Below, in pieces: positions 14,218 through 21,359 of a stretch of DNA of 21,717 nucleotides (within the stretch, counting starts at the first letter, position 1; each line of letters opens with the position of its first letter). The stretch covers positions 1 to 21,717 of IMG/VR virus record IMGVR_UViG_3300031669_000266; one strand, 5' to 3'. The DNA comes from a virus. The notes under the pieces were generated by a model that was not told where the DNA came from, did no database searches, and saw nothing but the letters and a program-made list of their open reading frames with translations. The translations under genes were made by a program, and so were the position numbers.

Positions 14218-16337
14218 CAGAATCTCGTTTGCGATGCAAGCACAGTGAACGTCGCAGTTCCCGTCTTGATGATAGTGTAGGAATATGCGTCGATTCCACT
14301 TGCGTAGCCGGAAATAGGAGCAGCACCGCCCTGCCAGTATGGAGTAACAGTGACACCATCAATCTGCAATGTAGCGCTGAAATACGCTTGCGCGCCCTGT
14401 GCGGTAAGTACCGCCAATGTAACAGATTGACCGACAGCCATCGCGGTATCAAGCGACGTTCCGCTTGACATAGCAATGTTAAGCGCCCAATTGTTCACTG
14501 CTGCGCCGGTGAAGTACGCTACCGCGCCGTTGGACAGATAAATGGTCTGCGCGGCTGTAGGGGGCGTTGCGCTGATCTGTGCGTCTTCTGCCGCATTCGG
14601 CAGCGATGTCGCAATATCGGCGGAAGTACCCGACAGAGTAAGATGCGTGGCCGCACCATTCAACACCGAAACAAGGCCACTTGTACTGTTTATCGCCTGT
14701 CCGAGTGCGGTTTGCACCCCCGTGCCGAGGGCCGTTGAAAGGCCACTGAGTACTTGCACGCCGGTTGCCACGGTCAGCGGGGATGTGCTGTTGCTGTACA
14801 GAAGGCCGGTGAGCGCGGTCAGCGTGATATTGCTAAAGGCTTCACTGCTGGAGCCATTGACCTTCTCCCACGCGGTGCCGTCGAATACCGCCCAATCACC
14901 GACAGACCACAGATTGACGCCGTTCAGGGTCGTCGTGCCCGCCGTTGTGACGATGTAGTAGTATCCTTTCGTCCCGACGCCCGAGGACAGTGTAGGCGCG
15001 TTCGTGCTGGCGTTCCAGCCGCCCTGATACGCCACGGCACCCGCGATCGAGGCCGGGAGCTGCGCAATAGGCACCACGCCGGTCGCGTCGAGCGATGCCA
15101 CACCATTCGCCGCGCCCTTGTCGGTGATCTGCTGCGAGAGGATGGCAATCGGCGTGGAGGCCGCAGCGGTGAGCCTGCCTTGTGCGTCCGCCGTGAAGGT
15201 AGTCGCGTCCGCTGCACTCCCATAGCTTCCTGCCGTCACCGCAGTATTCGCAAGCGCGAAGGTTACGGCGCTCGCGCCGGTGAAACTGCCCCCTGAAAAG
15301 CCCGTTCCTGCCGTGAGAGCGTTCGGCGTCGCCGCCGTTACCGTCGTTGAGCTGCCGAGATTCACCAGCGCCCCGTTGATCGTCAACGAAGGGTTAACGA
15401 GTTGCGCGTTCGCGATCTGGCCGGAAAGGGCCGTCGTCGGAATCGTTGTGCTGGCAGTCGCGGGGGACGCGCCGTTACCAAACAGGTAGCCAGTCGGTGA
15501 TACCGCACCGGTTCCTCCGCTTGCGGTGTTCAGGACACCCCCCAAGGTGATGACACCCGTGCTCGCCGTGTTCGGAGTCAAGCCGGTGCCATTCGCGCTG
15601 AACGATGTCACCGCTGCGCCGCCGATGGAGAACGGGCGCCAAAAGACCCCGTCATAGCCCTCAAATTGGCTTAACGTGCTGCTGAAACGGAACATCCCCG
15701 CCGCAGGAACCGCAGCGCGCTGCGCATTCGTGCCAGTGGGCACCGTGATGCTAGCGGTTCCTGGCACCACAGGATTGTCGGCCAAGCCCACTGCGGGCGC
15801 GCCAGCCACCGCAGAAGGGTCATACACAGCCGTCTGATTGGCGACCGGCTGCAGGCTTACAGGCGTAACTGTTCCGCTGTTCACCGCGAGGAAGCCGGTT
15901 CCGGTTGTCGCCGCGAGGTTGGACATAATCCCTGTCGCCAAGGAAATCGTGGGGTTGCCTGTCGTGCCGTTAGCGTTTGCAACGCTCAGACCCGCACCTA
16001 CGGCGATCTGCACCGCGCCCACGGTATTCGGGCCGGTCTTGACCTGCAAACCGTTTGGCGAGGTCAGGAGCGATAGCCCCGCGCCCGTCAGGGCGATTTG
16101 GTAGGTCGATTGTGCGCCGCCGTCGGTCAGCCCAAGGCCACTACCCACACTCAGATACCGGCTGTTTGGTAGCGTGGGTTCCTGATTTAACGTCAAGAAC
16201 GTCTGCGACTGCACAGGGGCGCCCGCGAGCGCGCCCGTAGTTGTCTGAACGGTCACCCCGTTTTGCACCACAGGTACCAGTTCGGTGCCCGTAATCGGCC
16301 CCGCTGCAGGGAGTTGAGTGATGGTGACATTCGCCAT
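14217..16337 (-). CDS. Tail fibre protein (706 aa)
   Basis: ATG at 16337 directly after the upstream TAA. The N-terminus 'MANVTITQLPAAGPITGTELVPVV' followed by 'VQTTTGAL' is a common virion-attachment-type start of phage fibres. The body is Gly/Thr/Ala/Ser/Val-rich with repeated 'TGTGF', 'ASGGTGA' and 'GVGTKGYYYIV' style segments. A recognisable module 'YQGGWNASTNAPTLSSG...GVNLWSVGDWAVFDGTAWEKV' (about residues 440-500) occurs in many adhesins and fibres. The C-terminus 'ISGYASGIDAYSYTIIKTG' followed by 'TATFTVLASQTRF' is a common fibre ending. It probably mediates host adsorption together with the lectin-like and tailspike proteins downstream. Its TGA overlaps the next ATG (TGATG). Specific receptor unknown. 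Confidence 0.82.
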   Translation of the reverse strand: MANVTITQLPAAGPITGTELVPVVQNGVTVQTTTGALAGAPVQSQTFLTLNQEPTLPNSRYLSVGSGLGLTDGGAQSTYQIALTGAGLSLLTSPNGLQVKTGPNTVGAVQIAVGAGLSVANANGTTGNPTISLATGIMSNLAATTGTGFLAVNSGTVTPVSLQPVANQTAVYDPSAVAGAPAVGLADNPVVPGTASITVPTGTNAQRAAVPAAGMFRFSSTLSQFEGYDGVFWRPFSIGGAAVTSFSANGTGLTPNTASTGVITLGGVLNTASGGTGAVSPTGYLFGNGASPATASTTIPTTALSGQIANAQLVNPSLTINGALVNLGSSTTVTAATPNALTAGTGFSGGSFTGASAVTFALANTAVTAGSYGSAADATTFTADAQGRLTAAASTPIAILSQQITDKGAANGVASLDATGVVPIAQLPASIAGAVAYQGGWNASTNAPTLSSGVGTKGYYYIVTTAGTTTLNGVNLWSVGDWAVFDGTAWEKVNGSSSEAFSNITLTALTGLLYSNSTSPLTVATGVQVLSGLSTALGTGVQTALGQAINSTSGLVSVLNGAATHLTLSGTSADIATSLPNAAEDAQISATPPTAAQTIYLSNGAVAYFTGAAVNNWALNIAMSSGTSLDTAMAVGQSVTLAVLTAQGAQAYFSATLQIDGVTVTPYWQGGAAPISGYASGIDAYSYTIIKTGTATFTVLASQTRF

Positions 16338-16685
16338 TTATGATCCTGTTGCGGTACTCAAATCGTCAAGATTGCCGTTGTTCTCCGGCGTCGCGGTGTT
16401 CTGTTCGGGTGATAGCGTCCACTGATCTTGCCCCGTGGTCTGAATCCCGTTCGGATTCGTGTCGATGTTCGCGTCGGGACGCGGAAACCGCAGGGTGATG
16501 CGCTCGGTTTGCCGGGCCGGGAGCCGGTATGGATCGAGTTCGTCGGCGCAGCCGTGCGTGCATACCTTCAGGCCCGGGAAGTTATGATCCGGGATCTGTT
16601 CGGTGATCGGGCGCTTCATCTTGCAACGCGCACAGATGAAAATCGCCAGCGACGCATTCCCGGTTGTGTTAAGGAATCGCGGCAT
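16338..16685 (-). CDS. Hypothetical protein with N-terminal CxxC...C...C motif
   Basis: 115 aa, ATG at 16685, two bases after the previous stop, and its own TAA abuts the ATG of the 706-aa fibre gene. Residues about 18-46 contain CARC followed by two further cysteines in 'KVCTHGCADELDPYR', spaced like a zinc ribbon or rubredoxin-type knuckle. The rest is Asn/Pro/Thr-rich and probably unstructured. I do not know its function; the tight coupling on both sides suggests co-production with connector and fibre, perhaps a small virion or assembly factor. Confidence 0.65.
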   Translation of the reverse strand: MPRFLNTTGNASLAIFICARCKMKRPITEQIPDHNFPGLKVCTHGCADELDPYRLPARQTERITLRFPRPDANIDTNPNGIQTTGQDQWTLSPEQNTATPENNGNLDDLSTATGS

Positions 16686-16687
16686 GG

Positions 16688-17761
16688 TTATGCGGTGTAG
16701 ACACCGATTCCGGGTACAAGGTAGATCGGGCTGCGGTCGCGTTCTTCCAGTTCGGCCATCGCGAAGTATTTTTCGGCCTGTTGTTCAAGATACATGACAC
16801 GCTTCATATCAACCCCGGGCATTGTTTGGGACATCTGGTGCGCGAGCATGTTCTGGATCGCCATCAACCAACGATCCGGCACTGCGAGTTGGCCGCTCAA
16901 GGCGCCCACGTCCTCTACCTGAGCGGAATACCACACGGTCATTTGATAGAACGCGCTGTCCGGGGTGGGCCACAGCACCATCGTGGGCTGTGGTGCGGTC
17001 CGGTTGAACCAGAACTGGAACGGCTGATTCGCGGTGAAGTTCTTATTCGGGAGATTCGTATAGTCATCCCGGTTGAGCCGCGCCATCGTGATTTCGGTTG
17101 AGTTTGTGCCGAAATACAGTTCGCGCAGTGCCAGCGTGGTGCCCCCCGACGCAACCATCCGGTAAAACTCGGTGTTCGCGCTCGGGTCAATGTCCTGCCA
17201 CACCCATTGCCCATCGGTAACGGCCTGATTCACCGCAGTGTGGAGGGTCGTCCAGTTCACACCATCACTGGAGGACTGGAAGCTGTAGTTCCACACTGCC
17301 GAACCTCCACCCACGATGTACGGCATGATGCCGATGGAACCGATGTACTGCGGATTCGTGGGGCCATAATCGACCGTGAAAGAACCGTTAGGCGCCGTCT
17401 GCGCGCAGTACGTCGAAGTATCGTGATCGGTCAAGTTTGCGACGGTGCCACCGTTCGATGAGGTGTACGCCCCTGACGGCTGTGTCATCCAGCGATACAG
17501 GGCGTTGAGTACATCGTTTGCGCCCACAGGGAGCGCGTATTCCAGTTGATTCGGCTGCAGGCCGATGACCTGTTTCTTGATGGCGAAATACTGGATACCC
17601 TGATTGATGAGGTTGCTCAGGAGCAGAAACAGCGATTGCCGGGCCGACGCGACCTGTTCGACCGTCAATTCTTCGGCCAGTTTCCCTGCGCGGCGTGCGC
17701 CGTCATCAATGAGGTTCTGAACCGTGATGACGGTTTGCCCGACAGTGCCCGAAGTCGCCAT
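16688..17761 (-). CDS. Head-to-tail connector / tail accessory protein (gp4-like) with discoidin-like insertion
   Basis: 357 aa; ATG immediately follows the TAA of the previous gene. The N-terminal helical part ('VQNLIDDGARRAGKLAEELTVEQVASARQSLFLLLSNLINQG', residues 15-55) and the C-terminal part ('FWFNRTAPQPTMVLWPTPD', 'VPDRWLMAIQNMLAHQMSQTMPG', residues 250-317) look like phage packaged-DNA-stabilising/connector proteins of the P22 gp4 type, which seal the portal and attach the tail. Between them, about residues 98-218, lies a segment typical of F5/8-type C (discoidin, galactose-binding-like) domains: 'ANLTDHDTSTYCAQTAPNGSFTVDYG' start, 'WNYSFQSSSDGVNWTTL' centre and 'YRMVASGGTTLALRELYFG' end. 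This would make the connector a surface-exposed, possibly sugar-binding piece. Connector role inferred from fold-like similarity and position. Confidence 0.72.
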   Translation of the reverse strand: MATSGTVGQTVITVQNLIDDGARRAGKLAEELTVEQVASARQSLFLLLSNLINQGIQYFAIKKQVIGLQPNQLEYALPVGANDVLNALYRWMTQPSGAYTSSNGGTVANLTDHDTSTYCAQTAPNGSFTVDYGPTNPQYIGSIGIMPYIVGGGSAVWNYSFQSSSDGVNWTTLHTAVNQAVTDGQWVWQDIDPSANTEFYRMVASGGTTLALRELYFGTNSTEITMARLNRDDYTNLPNKNFTANQPFQFWFNRTAPQPTMVLWPTPDSAFYQMTVWYSAQVEDVGALSGQLAVPDRWLMAIQNMLAHQMSQTMPGVDMKRVMYLEQQAEKYFAMAELEERDRSPIYLVPGIGVYTA

Positions 17762-18064
17762 TTAGATGCCCGCTTGCACCACGGTCAAAGCGACAGAGCC
17801 GGTGCCCGCAGTGACGGCAACGCGCACCCCGGTTACGGGAAACAAGCAACTATCGAATGCCGAAGCGGTTTTGCCGGTTAGCGTCGTGCTGGTAAACCAG
17901 TTCACAAACCCCGCGCCCGGATCGTCAAAGCAATACTGAACGGAATACGTCACTGTGCCAGTGGCGTACGCCCCAAGCCCAAGGGCAACGGGCGAAATAC
18001 GGGTATCAACGACAACGGGGCTGCTGTTTCCTACCCCGGTGACTGAAACAACTTGCGACTTCAT
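17762..18064 (-). CDS. Conserved small phage structural protein
   Basis: 100 aa, ATG at 18064 with AAGGA eight bases upstream. Its pattern ('VTYSVQYCFDDP', 'WFTSTTLTGKTA', 'FPVTGVRVAVTAGTGSVALTVVQAGI') matches a short beta-rich protein that I recall between capsid and connector genes of many podovirus-like genomes; its function is unknown to me. There is no signal peptide or membrane segment. Its TAA stop directly abuts the ATG of the gp4-like connector gene, so the two are probably translationally coupled and used together. Confidence 0.7.
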   Translation of the reverse strand: MKSQVVSVTGVGNSSPVVVDTRISPVALGLGAYATGTVTYSVQYCFDDPGAGFVNWFTSTTLTGKTASAFDSCLFPVTGVRVAVTAGTGSVALTVVQAGI

Positions 18065-18084
18065 GGCCGGTGTCCTTTGTGAAA

Positions 18085-18104
18085 GCGGGGGCCGAAACCC
18101 CCGC
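18085..18104 (-). terminator. GC-rich hairpin after the Lys/Gly-rich gene, possible weak terminator
   Basis: A perfect 7-bp stem (GCGGGGG / CCCCCGC) with a 6-nt loop lies four bases after the stop of the 389-aa gene, in the 43-nt gap before the 100-aa gene. On the transcribed strand it is followed by TTTCAC, a very short U-run, so it would be at most a leaky intrinsic terminator or an RNA-stabilising element that lowers expression of downstream connector genes relative to head genes. Confidence 0.45.
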
Positions 18105-18107
18105 CGT

Positions 18108-19277
18108 TTACTGCCCGCCCATCAAGGCGTTCTTGATTCGCTGCAAAAGGCCCGGATTAGCCTCAAGAGCCTGCGCCGCTTGCTGCACTTGGGGTGACTG
18201 CGTAGCGGCTGCATACCCGGCGTTGTTCGCCATGTCCTGCTGGTGGGCAAGCATGTCGTAGTACGTCGCCAGATCCGCTTGGCCTTGGGGGGCGGGGACG
18301 TTCCCGACAGCCGGGGGCAAGCCCCCTGCGGCCAGCTTCGGCACTTTGCCGCCTTTGCGGAACGCCCCAGACTGCATGGTGTTTGCCACAGGTTGCGAGA
18401 GGAAATGATGCGGCATCTTGACGGCTTTGCCGTCATCAACCACGTTGCCCCCCGTGGCATAGGCTTTTTTTGCCTTACCACCCTTCTTGTAGCCACCTGC
18501 ACCCAGCTTCACCTCACCGGTTCCGCGTGCGGAATCGTAACGGTCGCCGTCGGTCACGTTGCCATTGGTGAACTTGTCCTCGTTGCCTTCGATGGCTTTT
18601 CCGACACCCGGCTCCTTGGCACTCCCGCCTTTGGCATACTTCTTGGCCCGACCACCGCGCTTGTAGCCGCCGTCACCCAGGGTGACACCGCCTGTTCCGC
18701 GCGCCGGGTCGTGGCGGTCGCCATCGACGATCTTGTTCACGAACTTGTCAGCATCGCCCTCAATCGTGCCGCCGTCGGCCTTCTTGTGGATCTTGCCGCC
18801 GCGCCGGTAGCCGCCCGGCTTGCCCATGTCAACATCGCCGGTTCCCTTGGCGGGGTCGTGGCGATCTGCCGACACGACTTTGCCTTTGACGAACTCGTCA
18901 ATGCGTCCGCCTTCGGCTTTCTTGTGCACTTTGCCGCCTTTTTTCAGGCCGTCATGTGCGGCAGAAGCCGGTTTGCCCGCGTGGCGCTTGAGGTCAACTT
19001 CCACCTCGATTGCAGTGGGTTTGGCCTTCCCGCCACCTTTGTACTGGTTCGGGTTCATGGCCTTGCGTCGCTCCGCCATGGACGGCTTCTTCGGGCCGCA
19101 ACCTTCTTCCGCACCCATGAAATCGGACGTAGGACGCGTTTCCAAGCCGGACATCGGCTTGTGGCCGTGCTCGGCTTTGGCGTCCTTCTCGGACGCAACG
19201 CGCCCACCCTTTTTCAGCTTCAAGATCACGGACGGTTCATCCGTCATCATCTTGACCATTGGTTTGAACTGTCCCAT
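18108..19277 (-). CDS. Lys/Gly-rich repeat protein, possibly DNA-binding internal head protein
   Basis: 389 aa, ATG at 19277 with GGAGG seven bases upstream. The protein is strongly basic, full of GGK/GGR/KKGGK motifs. Three imperfect repeats of about 45-58 residues span roughly residues 126-279, each with the core '(D/E)KF.....V...DR.D.A.GTG.V.LG.GGY..GG', with DRHDPA at 138 and 187 and DRYDSA at 245. The C-terminal about 70 residues differ: a Gln/Ala-rich helical tail ('YYDMLAHQQDMANNAGYAAA'). There is one cysteine (C60). I know Gly/Lys-rich proteins of this sort from phage structural clusters, without a defined function. Charge and position behind the capsid genes make binding of packaged DNA, or assembly, plausible but unproven. 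A hairpin just downstream may end or thin transcription. Confidence 0.75.
   Translation of the reverse strand: MGQFKPMVKMMTDEPSVILKLKKGGRVASEKDAKAEHGHKPMSGLETRPTSDFMGAEEGCGPKKPSMAERRKAMNPNQYKGGGKAKPTAIEVEVDLKRHAGKPASAAHDGLKKGGKVHKKAEGGRIDEFVKGKVVSADRHDPAKGTGDVDMGKPGGYRRGGKIHKKADGGTIEGDADKFVNKIVDGDRHDPARGTGGVTLGDGGYKRGGRAKKYAKGGSAKEPGVGKAIEGNEDKFTNGNVTDGDRYDSARGTGEVKLGAGGYKKGGKAKKAYATGGNVVDDGKAVKMPHHFLSQPVANTMQSGAFRKGGKVPKLAAGGLPPAVGNVPAPQGQADLATYYDMLAHQQDMANNAGYAAATQSPQVQQAAQALEANPGLLQRIKNALMGGQ
18441..18902 (-). repeat. Three imperfect coding repeats in the Lys/Gly-rich protein
   Basis: Within the Lys/Gly-rich gene three units encode the same pattern: a (D/E)-K/E-F segment, then DR(H/Y)D(P/S)A(K/R)GTG, then a GGY(R/K)(R/K)GG(K/R) basic hinge. 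Successive DR.D.A cores are 49 and 58 residues apart, so the units have changed length by small insertions. On DNA the copies are diverged rather than identical, suggesting an old duplication kept by selection. Confidence 0.75.
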
Positions 19278-19289
19278 GATCTGGCCTCC

Positions 19290-19658
19290 TTAGCCTGCAG
19301 CGCTGATGAACGTCACGCCCACGCGCGCACTGCCCGACGTGCTGGTCGTCGTGCTCGGGGTCACGTAGATCGGGGTGTCGGCGTTCGGATTGGGTGTTGA
19401 CCACGAGGCATTCCAGGGAGGCGAAATGCGGCCCACGGAGGTCACGGCAACGCCCGAGGCGATAGAACCGGAGGCTGCGGACGTCCCGACAGCGATCGCG
19501 GTGCCCGAAGTGGAGAACGCTGTCAGCGTGGAGACGTTCATCGTGTGGATGATCGCACCAGCGGGCAGCGTGCCCACCAAAACCGGGGACGGGCTATTGA
19601 AGTTAACGGTGGCGTTAATCTCCGACAGCATCCCCGCAATACTTGTTGCACTTGACAT
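19290..19658 (-). CDS. Small Ser/Thr/Ala-rich structural protein (possible head decoration)
   Basis: 122 aa, ATG at 19658, preceded by TAAGGAG with five bases to the start. The protein is rich in Ser, Thr, Ala, Gly and Val, without charged stretches, and reads as a small beta-rich phage structural protein ('FNSPSPVLVGTLPAGAIIHTMNV', 'TPIYVTPSTTTSTSGSARVGVTFI'). Such short proteins near the capsid gene are often decoration or head-completion proteins. It would have followed the capsid gene directly before the endonuclease gene was inserted. I do not recognise a defined domain; the decoration role is a guess from composition and position. Confidence 0.7.
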   Translation of the reverse strand: MSSATSIAGMLSEINATVNFNSPSPVLVGTLPAGAIIHTMNVSTLTAFSTSGTAIAVGTSAASGSIASGVAVTSVGRISPPWNASWSTPNPNADTPIYVTPSTTTSTSGSARVGVTFISAAG

Positions 19659-19677
19659 AGCTGCTCCTTACGCGGGG

Positions 19678-20373
19678 TTAGGCCGCGCGATTAAAGGATT
19701 GTAAATACCGCTTTGCTTTTTCCAGTCTATCCTCGTCGTCTGCAAAAAGTCCAAGTCCACGATTGCATTTACTGCACAAAAGGCCCCTTGCTTCCCCTGA
19801 TGTGTGGTCGTGATCCACCGCCAAACCCACCACTTTACCCTTGATTTGCATTGCCTCGGGAACGCTGCAAATAGCGCAACTGTGGTTCTGTTTAGCAAGC
19901 GTTTCCCGATACCACGCAAGGGATACGCCGTAGTTTCGGCGCAAATCGGAGTCCGCGTAATACTCGGGATTTGCTTCCCGAACTCGCTTTCGCCACTGCC
20001 GCACATACTCTTTGGTGCCATCGGAAGACTTAATGCTTTCCTTCCAGTAAAAATTGTCTTTAGACCAAGGTTTACTGACATCTTTCCGGCAAGCATTAAC
20101 GCGGCCCCCAAGAGAACTTTTTTCGGGGCGCGGCGGTACATCATTGGTAAACGCCCAAAAATCAGCTTCCCAATTTTCCGGTATGTCTCGGCGATGGTAC
20201 CGAAGCAAATTGCACCACGTTTTGTAAGCCGGGTGTGAAGTTCGCGAACCCCAATCGCCCGGACGCGTGTCGGCAACATCGCCATGCCGAAGAACGCGCA
20301 TGTAATGTTTTTGACACAGACCTTTTGCGATGACAGGAGCATGACAGTTATGGACTAGACATTTAAGCGGCAT
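19678..20373 (-). CDS. Homing-type endonuclease with N-terminal zinc finger and endonuclease VII domain
   Basis: 231 aa, ATG at 20373. Three parts can be read. Residues 5-30 hold C5, C10, C20 and H23 followed by 'YMRVLRHG', a zinc-binding module common in phage HNH proteins. Residues about 47-112 ('HPAYKTWCNLLRYH...W...FWAFTNDVPPRP...RVN....KPWSKDNFYW') resemble the AP2-like or degenerate HNH domain of homing enzymes. Residues 150-215 are a recombination endonuclease VII domain: C166-x2-C169 and C200-x2-C203 zinc ligands around D187-H188-D189-H190, then N204. All expected key residues are present, so it is probably an active nicking or cutting enzyme of the His-Me finger type. The gene is more AT-rich than the capsid genes on both sides, which fits an inserted mobile gene. 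A debranching role like T4 gp49 is possible, but the extra DNA-binding modules favour homing. Confidence 0.85.
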   Translation of the reverse strand: MPLKCLVHNCHAPVIAKGLCQKHYMRVLRHGDVADTRPGDWGSRTSHPAYKTWCNLLRYHRRDIPENWEADFWAFTNDVPPRPEKSSLGGRVNACRKDVSKPWSKDNFYWKESIKSSDGTKEYVRQWRKRVREANPEYYADSDLRRNYGVSLAWYRETLAKQNHSCAICSVPEAMQIKGKVVGLAVDHDHTSGEARGLLCSKCNRGLGLFADDEDRLEKAKRYLQSFNRAA

Positions 20374-20381
20374 TTGGTATC

Positions 20382-20410
20382 TCCGAAGGGCTGAAAATTT
20401 ACCCTTCGGA
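20382..20410 (-). promoter_or_regulatory. Hairpin overlapping the ribosome binding site of the endonuclease gene
   Basis: A perfect 9-bp inverted repeat (TCCGAAGGG / CCCTTCGGA, 11-nt AT-rich loop) lies in the 55-nt gap between the major capsid stop and the endonuclease ATG at 20373. In the transcribed (minus) sense the 3' arm ends in CGGA and runs straight into GATACCAAATG, so the only Shine-Dalgarno-like sequence (GGAGA, six bases before ATG) begins inside the stem. Folding should therefore hide the ribosome binding site. There is no U-run after the stem on the transcribed strand (it is followed by GATACC), which argues against a terminator in that direction. Free-standing homing endonucleases of T4 are known to be held down by such RBS-occluding hairpins; function here is inferred. 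Confidence 0.6.
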
Positions 20411-20428
20411 TTTTACCGGACTTGGCGT

Positions 20429-21343
20429 CTAAACTCCAGGCGTGCCGAACATCGAGCGCCAGTCGGTGAATCCGGTCTCGTAACGCTCGGTCGCCTTGTA
20501 GCGCATGGAGTCAGTCTCGAAGTCACCCTCCATCGTCTTCTCGAGCCGACGACGCATCATCAGCTTCAGCCCTTCGGGGGCGTCAGTCTGTACCCACCAC
20601 GCAGTGGAACTGGTCAAACGGGAGAGAATGGCCGCGCCTTCGTCCAGCAAACCGATCGATTTCACCGGGTTGATGTCGTTGTTGGCGTTGCCAGTCCGCA
20701 GTACCGACTTGAGCAGAACCTCGGCCTGGAAGATGTTGCCGGGAGCCACGACAAGCTGACGCGGAACCAAGCGGATGCGCTTGCCGTTGTTGTCCGCCGA
20801 CTGACGTACTTGGATCAGCATCTGTTCCAGAGAGGTCTGAGAGAGGACAGCAGCGGTGCCAAGCTGGTTGCTCTGCGTGCCGTTGACGATCGGGTGCGAC
20901 GTGCTGATGAGCGCCACGCCATCGCCGCCCGGATAGGCGGAGTTGAACGCGGTGTTCAGCACGTTCGCGGCCTTCAGTTCCTTGGTTTCCACCAGTGACT
21001 GTGCCAAGTGGCGGGCGTAGACTTGGCCCAGGCGGATGTGGTCGCCGTCTTCAACCAGAACCTTCGTCAGTGCGAAGGCGAGGCCGTAGACCTTGTACAC
21101 ATACCGCTTGAGGAACAGCACGCCGCCTTCTTGGTACGTCACCGGAGTGCCTTCGGGCAACTGCGGGGCCGCGCCGAAGCCGTACAGGACGGGTTCTTCG
21201 TGGTAGTTACGGGGAATGCCGTCTTCTTCGCGGAACACTCGGCTCCACTCGTCGGCGCGTTGGTCATAGACTCCATCAAACGATTCGTTGAGAATCGGCT
21301 CGACGATCGATCGAAAATCAGTACTGCGCATTGGTGCGGCCAT
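20429..21343 (-). CDS. Major capsid protein
   Basis: This 304-aa protein forms the head shell. Start: ATG at 21343 with GGGAG six bases upstream. The sequence has features typical of phage major head proteins: an N-terminal segment with 'IVEPILNESFDGVYDQ', a central 'ISTSHPIVNGTQSNQLG' loop, 'LVVAPGNIFQAEVLLKS', and a C-terminal 'WWVQTDAPEGLKLMMRR..EKTMEGDFETDSMRYKATERYETGFTDWR' segment. These read like the Mu gpT-like/HK97-fold major head subunits, and the length is right for that group. It contains no cysteine. It sits directly behind a capsid-associated gene, and a homing-type endonuclease gene follows 55 nt downstream. Family assignment is by recognition, not by search; the role as main capsid protein is fairly secure. 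Confidence 0.88.
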   Translation of the reverse strand: MAAPMRSTDFRSIVEPILNESFDGVYDQRADEWSRVFREEDGIPRNYHEEPVLYGFGAAPQLPEGTPVTYQEGGVLFLKRYVYKVYGLAFALTKVLVEDGDHIRLGQVYARHLAQSLVETKELKAANVLNTAFNSAYPGGDGVALISTSHPIVNGTQSNQLGTAAVLSQTSLEQMLIQVRQSADNNGKRIRLVPRQLVVAPGNIFQAEVLLKSVLRTGNANNDINPVKSIGLLDEGAAILSRLTSSTAWWVQTDAPEGLKLMMRRRLEKTMEGDFETDSMRYKATERYETGFTDWRSMFGTPGV

Positions 21344-21359
21344 TTATCGCTCCCTTGTG

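Noticed and set aside
18243-19400. 385-aa plus-strand frame antisense to the Lys/Gly-rich gene
   Set aside because: It mirrors the repeats of a real gene with good start and RBS; its own sequence has no recognisable pattern and no other gene lies on the plus strand.
19668-20342. 224-aa minus-strand frame overlapping the endonuclease gene
   Set aside because: Shadow frame; the other frame contains the complete zinc and endonuclease VII motifs and a hairpin-RBS arrangement.
20382-20414. Intrinsic terminator on the plus strand (stem followed by TTTT)
   Set aside because: The stem does precede TTTT on the plus strand, but no plus-strand gene is supported in the window, and on the transcribed strand there is no U-run.
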